Origin: Aquimarina sp.
Lineage (GTDB): Bacteria > Bacteroidota > Bacteroidia > Flavobacteriales > Flavobacteriaceae
Assembly (NCBI GenBank): GCA_011524575.1
Contig: WTKB01000216.1
Span: 1-9,942 of the forward strand
Direction: 5' to 3'
Length of the DNA: 9,942 bases
Both the position numbers and the translations under genes were made by a program. The notes beneath the pieces were generated by a model. It searched no databases. It was given only the letters and a program-made list of their open reading frames with translations, and was not told where the DNA came from. Positions 1-5,374 of the stretch are shown here, in pieces; positions within the stretch are counted from its first letter, which is position 1, and each line of letters begins with the position of its first letter.

Positions 1-16
1 AGTTTAAACAAGCTCT
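1..16. repeat. Right end of a palindromic repeat element (copy 3, truncated by window edge)
   Basis: The sequence AGTTTAAACAAGCTCT is identical to the right terminus of the repeat at 4481-4638 and differs by one base from that at 945-1103. The rest of this copy lies outside the window, so its length and arm symmetry cannot be judged. It ends 8 nt beyond the stop codon of the minus-strand gene at 25-852, so on the minus strand it would lie immediately downstream of that gene. Confidence 0.6.
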
Positions 17-24
17 TAAAAATT

Positions 25-852
25 TTAACCTGTTCCAAATATTTTTTGAAATACAGGCTCAAGCACACTGCTTATGATATAAATTATAATGGACATTATA
101 ATCCAAAGACTAGGTGTCTCTTTAATTATTGCTATAATTCCACTAAAAGACACTCCGTAAATATGCCTTTTTTTTGTATTAACTTTTAGTTGATTATTTT
201 CTATGCGTTGAATAATACTTTTTATAATATCTACTTTTTTGAGCGTAGACATATGCAACTTTAAATACTCTTTATTATCAAAAGCATCTGCTTCCTCTTT
301 ACCAGTCATGGCATTAAATGTAGAGATATTATTACGTTTTGCTAGATTTAAAAGTCTGCCATTGGGTTTTGTAAGTTCGTAATCATAGGTATAAAGCAAC
401 TCTAATATTTTAGGAAAATCATATTTAAAATCATCAGGAATTTGAAAAGTTGTTCCTTTTAAAATTTTAATACGATTATTAATAGCTTCAAAACCATAAT
501 TGGAATCTCTCATTTTCCAATGCACCCATCCATGTGTAGGATTTTGAGTTACATATAAAGAAAAATCATCGAGCATATTCTTTTCCAATTCATCGTATTG
601 TTCATCTCCTAAATTATTAAAATCTAAGCCCATAATCTGAGCTTGTAAATGAATAGAAAAAGACTTGGTTTGCCCAGATTTTAAATTCATTACACAAATA
701 GAGGTAACCCTTGGTGTTTTCCCGTGATTAGTCACAAAAGATTCACAAGAATAATGAATCACATTACACCTTGATTTCCCTTTAAGTAACTCATTAAGTG
801 CTTCTAGTCCTTGTCTTCTTTCTCTAAGTCTAGAGGAATTAAATAGTGCCAA
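25..852 (-). CDS. Hypothetical protein with C-terminal membrane anchor; possible DEDD/RNase H-fold nuclease-like domain
   Basis: A 275-aa protein of unestablished function. The start is TTG: an in-frame stop lies four codons upstream (862-864) and the next in-frame ATG is codon 55. The N-terminus is basic (residues 8-13). A conserved-looking core runs from about residue 30 to 210: HYSCESF (33-39), a strand ITSICV-like segment (50-54), LDDF (94-97), WVHWKMRD..YGF (109-121) and H200...D208. The spacing of E37, a His/Asn/Asp-rich block ending in Arg127, and a late H-x7-D resembles motifs I-III of DEDD exonucleases, but this is pattern-based inference and the usual DxE motif I is absent. One transmembrane helix is predicted at about 247-266, next to a short hydrophobic stretch (233-243), and leaves only a tiny tail. 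The globular part is therefore probably cytosolic and membrane-tethered. The gene stands alone between two copies of the palindromic repeat, separate from the operon upstream. A defence or toxin-like role is possible but not shown. Confidence 0.75.
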   Translation of the reverse strand: MALFNSSRLRERRQGLEALNELLKGKSRCNVIHYSCESFVTNHGKTPRVTSICVMNLKSGQTKSFSIHLQAQIMGLDFNNLGDEQYDELEKNMLDDFSLYVTQNPTHGWVHWKMRDSNYGFEAINNRIKILKGTTFQIPDDFKYDFPKILELLYTYDYELTKPNGRLLNLAKRNNISTFNAMTGKEEADAFDNKEYLKLHMSTLKKVDIIKSIIQRIENNQLKVNTKKRHIYGVSFSGIIAIIKETPSLWIIMSIIIYIISSVLEPVFQKIFGTG

Positions 853-944
853 TACGTTTTTTTATATAAATAAATCTTGGTGGGATATACCAATTAGACT
901 TCTAAATTACTAAAATAAATTACTTTTTTCTAAGACCTTGCTTA

Positions 945-1103
945 AGAGCTTGTTTAAACTCACTACTTTATATAATCCAAAAATTTTAAGAATTGGAATC
1001 ACTTTTAAAAAGATTTATATATCTCGATATACACATCATTTAAAAGTAACTCAATAGTTGCAAACTTTTAAATTACAGTTTATATGAAGTTTAAACATGC
1101 TCT
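945..1103. repeat. Palindromic (MITE-like) repeat element, copy 1, about 159 bp
   Basis: The left end AGAGCTTGTTTAAACT (945-960) is the inverted complement of the right end AGTTTAAACATGCTCT (1088-1103), with one mismatch. The whole element aligns in direct orientation with copy 2 at 4481-4638, sharing the blocks AATTTTAAGAA, CATCATTTAAAAGTAAC and ATATCTC. The two arms can pair along much of their length around a central TATAT-CTCG-ATATA hairpin (about 1017-1030), although this copy is more degenerate than copy 2. There is no coding capacity, so any movement would need a transposase supplied in trans. It sits 17 nt downstream of the histidine kinase stop codon and upstream of the 275-aa gene, both on the minus strand. 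It could act as a transcription terminator for the signalling operon. Confidence 0.75.
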
Positions 1104-1120
1104 AAGAGTAGAAAACAATA

Positions 1121-2707
1121 TTAAATAATACCCCTACGTTTAAACAAACGAGTAATCTTTTCTATAAAATCTTCTCTTGTAAAAGGTTTATTTAAAAAAG
1201 CATCTATACCATGTTGTACACATATGTTTGTAATATTCTTCTGATTAATAGCTGATATCGCTAATATTGGAATATTTTTAATAAAATCATCAGCATAGTT
1301 TTCACGGATATTTTTAGCAAGAACAAGCCCTGTTTTTTCTTTGAGTTTAATATCAGTAATTAATAAATCATAACTTCGATTCTCGATATTTTTAAGAGCA
1401 TCTTCTGCATTATTTACAATATCAATATAAAAACACTGTTGGTCCAACAAAAATTTCATGATAAGATATTGTGTAGAAAGTTTGTTTTCTACCACCAAAG
1501 CACGGAATTTTTTATTGTAATCTTTTAAAGCAATTCCTGAAGATTCTTTTTTAACCTTCTTCTTTACAGATAGTGGGGTATTTTTAATATAAATCTGCGT
1601 AGTAAAAGTTGTTCCTTCACCTAATTTACTAGCAACTTCAATAGTACCATTCATAAGTAAAACGAGCTGTTTTACTATATTTAAACCAAGCCCTGCACCT
1701 TCACCTTTATCATTAAGTTGGATAAAAGGTTTATAGATATTTTGTATCTGTTTTTCATCAATACCGATACCTGTATCTTTAACCTCTATTTCAATCATTT
1801 GTTTACGGCTCTTACCCCCTATTTTTTTTACCGATAAACTGATAGTTCCTTCTTCTGTATATTTTAAAGCATTATTCAATAAATTATTTAATATCTGATA
1901 AATACGTGTTTTATCTCCATATAAATCTGTACCTAACTTTTTATCAATGGTAACTTCAAAGTTCAAGGCACGCTCTTCGATTAATGGAGTAAAAGTATTT
2001 ACCACACTATTAATTAGAGAATTAATATCAAATAAATCCTCATTTAAACTAAAAGTACCATCATCTATTTTAGAAAGATCTAAAATATCTTTAAAAATCG
2101 TTTTTAAATAGTAGCTTTCATTTTTAATAATACGAACAACTTCTTCTTGTTTATAATCGAGTTCTGTTCGCTCTAGAAGCTGAATAAAACCAGATATAGA
2201 AGACAAAGGTGTATTTAACTCATGATTGACATTCTCAAGAAAATAATTTCGAAACTCCTCTTTTTCCTGTAAAACTTTATTTGTAAACTCTGCATCATGA
2301 AGCTTTATTAAAGACTCATTACGTTCTTGAGAAATTTGATTAATCTCCTTATAGCCTTCTGTATAATTTAAAAGTATGATATGAATAAGCTTACTTGATG
2401 TTGGATCTACTTGGAAACGAATATCACAAACCAACTCAGCACTTTTTTGTTTAGAAGTTTCATCCGTGATATGTACGCAAGGAAAATGAGATAAGGAAAC
2501 ATCTATACCACCTGACTTATCTACACTTTCTCTAATTGCATAAATAATTTCAAAAAAAGGATGAATATCAAAAATAGACAAGCCTACTTTCCAACCATCA
2601 AAGAGATTTAAATCACTTTTGATAATCATATCACTCTCATCTACTACAAGATGTTGTATATGGTTATAATATGGATTAAAAGCGGTATTTTCTTGGGTAG
2701 CACTCAT
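1121..2707 (-). CDS. Soluble hybrid sensor histidine kinase with C-terminal receiver domain
   Basis: A 528-aa two-component protein with no transmembrane segment, so a cytosolic input is expected. Order: an N-terminal PAS-like sensor region (about 12-115), a coiled-coil linker (about 117-155), a HisKA dimerisation domain with the phosphorylatable His162 in NHELNTPLSS (161-170), and an HATPase_c domain with N box N275/N279, G1 box DTGIGID (311-317) and G2 box GEGAGLGL (335-342). A basic linker (380-400) leads to a receiver domain (402-525) with phospho-acceptor Asp452, Ser485 and Lys507. The receiver's usual acidic pair is reduced to Glu407-Asn408, so Mg2+ binding may be weakened. No DNA-binding output domain is present, so signal leaves by phosphotransfer or protein contact. 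Its start lies 1 nt after the GTPase stop codon, which implies translational coupling and suggests that the GTPase module controls the kinase or the reverse. The kinase assignment is firm; the input is unknown. Confidence 0.95.
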   Translation of the reverse strand: MSATQENTAFNPYYNHIQHLVVDESDMIIKSDLNLFDGWKVGLSIFDIHPFFEIIYAIRESVDKSGGIDVSLSHFPCVHITDETSKQKSAELVCDIRFQVDPTSSKLIHIILLNYTEGYKEINQISQERNESLIKLHDAEFTNKVLQEKEEFRNYFLENVNHELNTPLSSISGFIQLLERTELDYKQEEVVRIIKNESYYLKTIFKDILDLSKIDDGTFSLNEDLFDINSLINSVVNTFTPLIEERALNFEVTIDKKLGTDLYGDKTRIYQILNNLLNNALKYTEEGTISLSVKKIGGKSRKQMIEIEVKDTGIGIDEKQIQNIYKPFIQLNDKGEGAGLGLNIVKQLVLLMNGTIEVASKLGEGTTFTTQIYIKNTPLSVKKKVKKESSGIALKDYNKKFRALVVENKLSTQYLIMKFLLDQQCFYIDIVNNAEDALKNIENRSYDLLITDIKLKEKTGLVLAKNIRENYADDFIKNIPILAISAINQKNITNICVQHGIDAFLNKPFTREDFIEKITRLFKRRGII

Positions 2708-2708
2708 A

Positions 2709-3197
2709 TTATAACAGTTCTTTTGTAATTAAAGTAAATAGATCATTAACTTGTTCACCAGAAAGGGCACTTGTGAAAAAATCAGGTGTGATATCTAGAG
2801 CACTTAGTTTCTTTTGAACACTCTTAATACTAACTGCATCTGATTTATTTCCGACAACTTTTAAAAGAATATTAGGATAATTTTCTTTTAAAAAAGCAAG
2901 ATGTTCATTAATTGAAGTAAAGGTATCTACTCTTGAAAGATCAAAAACATAAATAATACAATGAGATCCTAAAAGGTATGAGGAACGATTCATAGAAACA
3001 TCCTCTTTTCCCTCTGTATCCCAAATAATCAAAGACATAGACTCTCCTGAATCTAAAGTAACTGTTTTCTTTTTTATTTGAACTCCTAAAGTAGATTGAT
3101 AATCTTCAGAAAATTGGTTTTCAATAAAACGTCTGAACAAAGAAGATTTACCTACTCCAAAAGTTCCAATAAGTGTAATTTTTTTAGAAGATGTCAT
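2709..3197 (-). CDS. Ras/Rab-like small GTPase
   Basis: A 162-aa single-domain GTPase of the Ras superfamily, close to the minimal G-domain length. All G motifs are visible: G1 P-loop GTFGVGKSS (11-19), G2 Thr36 in YQSTLGV, G3 DTEGKE (60-65), G4 NKSD (117-120) and G5 SAL (143-145). Two regulatory positions are unusual: Phe13 stands where Ras has Gly12, and Lys64 stands where Ras has the catalytic Gln61. In eukaryotic Ras such substitutions greatly slow GTP hydrolysis, so this protein may be mostly GTP-bound or use a different activation mechanism. There is no C-terminal cysteine for lipidation, so membrane attachment would need a partner. It overlaps the upstream 269-aa gene by 14 nt and is followed after 1 nt by the histidine kinase. 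It resembles bacterial Rab-like GTPases rather than MglA, which is longer and differs in its motifs. The cellular role is unknown. Confidence 0.93.
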   Translation of the reverse strand: MTSSKKITLIGTFGVGKSSLFRRFIENQFSEDYQSTLGVQIKKKTVTLDSGESMSLIIWDTEGKEDVSMNRSSYLLGSHCIIYVFDLSRVDTFTSINEHLAFLKENYPNILLKVVGNKSDAVSIKSVQKKLSALDITPDFFTSALSGEQVNDLFTLITKELL

Positions 3198-3993
3198 TTT
3201 CGAAAAATAGTTTTAGTCGATTTGAAAAAAGATCACTTGTATTAAGATCCTCTTTTGAAATTCCATTTTGTGCAAATTCTAGAATTTTATTTTCTAAAGT
3301 ATCGCGAATTTGAGAATTATAATTACCAGAAATTACTGCGGCAATATAATAATTATAAAAATTCTGGATATGCAATGTATATAACTCATAACGAATAGCC
3401 TCTAAATTTTGATCTTTCCCTTGAAAAGCATCCTCTACAAAACTCTTTATAGCTGTTAACATACCTGCTATCATTTCCTGGTCTACAGACTGATCCGCAC
3501 TTGGAACAGAATATTCTGCTTTAAGAATACCTGATTGCTTTTCTATAATCAAAATTTGTAAAAGTTTTACAGGTTGACTATTCACAATCAACTCATCCAC
3601 ATTTGGAGATCTACCAAATTTTGATTTAAAAAAGTTTTTAAATGAAAATGAAGCTTTCATTTGAGTATTGATCCGTTCTCGTAACAAACTTATTTCATTG
3701 GCAATATATTTTTTAATCATCTTACCAATAATAGGATATAACGCTTCAATCACAGCTTCTTGAGAGTTATTAATCTGCTGTTGCAAACTACTCACTACAA
3801 TAGGAGGCAATTCATTTTTTGTAAATGACTGAACTTTATCATCTACTATAGGAGCTACCTTTTCAGTTAATACATCCGTATTATCTAGAATGGCTGAAAG
3901 TCTGGAAACTTCTTTATTTAGATCCTCTAAATGATCATTTTCTTCATTAAATAATAGTTCTTTTAACTTCTGTAATCGTTGGTCTCTCTCCAT
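3184..3993 (-). CDS. Putative GTPase-partner protein with longin/roadblock-like region
   Basis: A 269-aa soluble protein of unestablished function. The N-terminus (1-110) is helical: it opens with LKELLFNEEND (10-20), then amphipathic helices, including YPIIGKMIKKYI (86-97). The C-terminal part (about 142-240) has an alternating strand/helix pattern: strand LLQILIIEKQSGILKAEYS (144-162), helix DQEMIAGMLTAIKSFVEDAF (171-190), strands about 197-209, helix YYIAAVISG (215-223). The 'hydrophobic strand, ...SGIL, then D..MI.GMLTAI..FV' arrangement recalls longin/roadblock-type small-GTPase regulators. From memory, it also recalls the N-terminal part of some bacterial proteins annotated as OmpA-family that accompany small GTPases; here no OmpA domain follows. 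The direct overlap with the GTPase gene supports a role as its regulator, platform or effector, which is inference. Its N-terminal motif echoes that of the neighbouring 110-aa protein. Confidence 0.88.
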   Translation of the reverse strand: MERDQRLQKLKELLFNEENDHLEDLNKEVSRLSAILDNTDVLTEKVAPIVDDKVQSFTKNELPPIVVSSLQQQINNSQEAVIEALYPIIGKMIKKYIANEISLLRERINTQMKASFSFKNFFKSKFGRSPNVDELIVNSQPVKLLQILIIEKQSGILKAEYSVPSADQSVDQEMIAGMLTAIKSFVEDAFQGKDQNLEAIRYELYTLHIQNFYNYYIAAVISGNYNSQIRDTLENKILEFAQNGISKEDLNTSDLFSNRLKLFFENDIF

Positions 3994-4016
3994 ACATAAG
4001 TATAATGGAATTATTG

Positions 4017-4349
4017 CTATTTAGACAACTCATTACCCATTCCAATAAATAAATCTGCGAGTTGTTTCCTATTATTTATTAAATCTTGTAGTGTATGATC
4101 TATTTTATCCTCAAGTTTAGTTAAACGAATTTGTAAATCCGTTTCTAAATTATCGATACGTTGTTCGATAAGTATTAAATGTTCTTCAGTGATCTTCTCA
4201 TTACTTCGAATTTCAACTTTTAAAGATTCAAATTCTGAATTATATGCTCTGATGTTATCTCCAAAAATCAAATTCTTAATAGCTTCAATTTTTGAACTAC
4301 TGTCTACGTCATTATTTGAACCTGTATGTAGGGTTTTTGATGATTCCAT
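4017..4349 (-). CDS. Small coiled-coil protein, first gene of the GTPase/kinase operon
   Basis: A 110-aa soluble protein with no recognised enzymatic motif. Residues 1-19 are polar and probably disordered. Residues 20-48 contain KIEAIKNLIFGDN, matching in pattern the LKELLFNEEN start of the next protein. Residues 52-93 form a heptad-like coiled coil (EEHLILIEQRIDNLETDL and LTKLEDKIDHTL), and the C-terminus is RKQLADLFIGMGNEL (94-108). There is no signal peptide or membrane helix. The gene lies 23 nt upstream of the 269-aa gene and closest to the candidate promoter at 4371-4378, so it probably leads the operon. The composition suggests an oligomeric scaffold or adaptor that couples the GTPase-partner protein to the kinase; that role is inferred only from architecture and gene order. 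Confidence 0.85.
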   Translation of the reverse strand: MESSKTLHTGSNNDVDSSSKIEAIKNLIFGDNIRAYNSEFESLKVEIRSNEKITEEHLILIEQRIDNLETDLQIRLTKLEDKIDHTLQDLINNRKQLADLFIGMGNELSK

Positions 4350-4370
4350 CGTATAAATTTAGTATTTTAA

Positions 4371-4378
4371 CAAATATA
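4371..4378 (-). promoter_or_regulatory. Candidate -7 promoter box for the GTPase/kinase operon
   Basis: The minus strand reads TATATTTG here, an exact match to the Bacteroidota -7 consensus TAnnTTTG, 21 nt before the ATG of the 110-aa gene. A T-rich tract lies about 19-25 nt further upstream (minus-strand TTTTTTTAG), but no clear TTG -33 element is present. Initiation would give a very short leader of roughly 10-15 nt. Confidence 0.45.
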
Positions 4379-4454
4379 GTACTTGTAATTGGCACTAAAA
4401 AAACTATTTTCAACATAGTGAACTTAAAATATTTTACATATAAATACACTTAAT

Positions 4455-4462
4455 TACCTTTG
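4455..4462 (+). promoter_or_regulatory. Candidate -7 promoter box for the glycosyltransferase operon
   Basis: TACCTTTG followed by C fits the flavobacterial -7 consensus TAnnTTTG. No clean TTG -33 box is seen; TTTTA lies at about the right distance (4432-4436). Transcription would begin around 4469, just before the palindromic repeat, giving a leader of about 200 nt that contains the entire element at 4481-4638. The box lies about 76 bp from the divergent candidate box at 4371-4378. Confidence 0.45.
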
Positions 4463-4480
4463 CAATACCAATTCTTGCTT

Positions 4481-4638
4481 AGAACTTGTTTAAAGGCACT
4501 ATTTCCTTTAATTTAAAATTTTAAGAACTTGGATCACTTTAAAAGGATTCACATATCTCAAAGTATGCTCATCATTTAAAAGTAACCCAAAACCTTAAAA
4601 TTTTGGATTACAGGAAGTAGTGAGTTTAAACAAGCTCT
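4481..4638. repeat. Palindromic (MITE-like) repeat element, copy 2, about 158 bp
   Basis: The left end is AGAACTTGTTTAAAG and the right end is GAGTTTAAACAAGCTCT. The two halves are inverted complements over almost the whole element: paired blocks include CACTAnTTCC with its complement, AAAATTTTAAG with CTTAAAATTTT, and TCACTTT with AAAGTAAC-type sequence. They meet at a central CATA...TATG with an 8-nt loop (about 4553-4568). Each end is flanked by TA (4480-4481 and 4638-4639), compatible with a TA target duplication, but this is not decisive because the exact ends are uncertain. There is no ORF of interest inside. The element fills half of the 320-bp divergent intergenic region (4350-4669). 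The remainder holds the two candidate promoter boxes and nothing else recognisable. Confidence 0.78.
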
Positions 4639-4669
4639 AATACGAATTCGACAATCATTATTAAAAACT

Positions 4670-5374
4670 ATGCCTACTGATTCTAAGATTGCAAAAGTGA
4701 TTATTCCTGCTTTAAATGAACAAGAATCTATTAGCAAGGTAATAAAAGAACTTCCCAAAAAGTGGATTTCTGAAATTATAGTCGTAGATAATGGTTCCGT
4801 GGATAAAACTGCTAGTATCGCTCGATCGCATGGAGCTACAGTGCTATCAGAACCACAAAGAGGCTATGGAAAAGCTTGTTTAAAAGGCTTACATTACATT
4901 AAAAATCAACAAACAAGAACAGATATCGTCATATTTATAGATGCGGACTATAGTGACTACCCTGCAGATATTGAAAAAATAATTACACCTATCCTCAAAC
5001 AAAATTATGATTTTGTTTTGGGGGCACGTGTAAAACACTTACAAGAAAAAGGAGCCATGACACTTCCACAACGTTTCGGAAATCTACTAGCTACTTTTTT
5101 AATGCATCACCTCTACAATTCAAAATTCACAGACTTAGGACCACTCAGAGCAATAAAATACGATAAACTTATAAGTTTAGGTATGCAAGACACCACTTAT
5201 GGTTGGACTATAGAAATGCAGTTAAAAGCACTTAAACATAAACTAAAATATTTAGAAATACCTGTGAGGTACAAAAAACGTATTGGAACCTCAAAAATAT
5301 CAGGAACTATAAAAGGAGTTATTATGGCAGGATACAAAATTTTAAGTTGGATATTCAAATACAGAAAAGGCTAA
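4670..5374 (+). CDS. Family 2 glycosyltransferase, polyprenyl-phosphate-sugar synthase-like
   Basis: A 234-aa GT-A fold enzyme that should transfer a sugar from a nucleotide sugar, plausibly to a polyprenyl phosphate. Visible motifs: IPALNEQESI (12-21), nucleotide-binding VVDNGSVDKT (38-47), RGYGKA (64-69), the metal-binding DADYSD (91-96), DLGPLRA (155-161) and YGWTIEMQLKA (177-187), ending with VRYKKRIGTSKISGT (199-213). The length and motif order match dolichol-phosphate-mannose-synthase-like GT2 proteins that lack the C-terminal membrane domain. A mildly hydrophobic tail (217-229) may touch the membrane. ATG at 4670 is preceded by an A-rich stretch and no Shine-Dalgarno, as is common in Bacteroidota. 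It is the first gene of a three-gene operon, and its stop overlaps the next start as TAATG. Sugar and acceptor specificity cannot be told from the sequence. Confidence 0.9.
   Translation: MPTDSKIAKVIIPALNEQESISKVIKELPKKWISEIIVVDNGSVDKTASIARSHGATVLSEPQRGYGKACLKGLHYIKNQQTRTDIVIFIDADYSDYPADIEKIITPILKQNYDFVLGARVKHLQEKGAMTLPQRFGNLLATFLMHHLYNSKFTDLGPLRAIKYDKLISLGMQDTTYGWTIEMQLKALKHKLKYLEIPVRYKKRIGTSKISGTIKGVIMAGYKILSWIFKYRKG

Noticed and set aside
853..944. Promoter for the 275-aa gene
   Set aside because: No exact TAnnTTTG box with suitable spacing was found on the minus strand, only AT-rich partial matches.
945..1103. The palindromic repeats as CRISPR repeats or a rho-independent terminator alone
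   Set aside because: There is no regular spacer array, and the element is much longer than a simple terminator and recurs in a divergent promoter region where termination is not needed.
1137..1150. GTTTAAACAAACG resembling the repeat terminus
   Set aside because: It lies in the coding sequence of the kinase C-terminus, lacks the AGCTCT continuation and has no partner arm; a chance match is more likely.
2709..3197. Identification of the GTPase as MglA (gliding/polarity switch)
   Set aside because: The protein is shorter, has a Ras/Rab-like NKSD and DTEGKE pattern, and no MglB-like neighbour of typical length is present.
4576..4758. 60-aa minus-strand open frame spanning the right arm of the repeat and the start of the first glycosyltransferase gene
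   Set aside because: It is antisense to a clear GT2 gene and crosses the palindromic repeat; no conserved motif or start context supports it.
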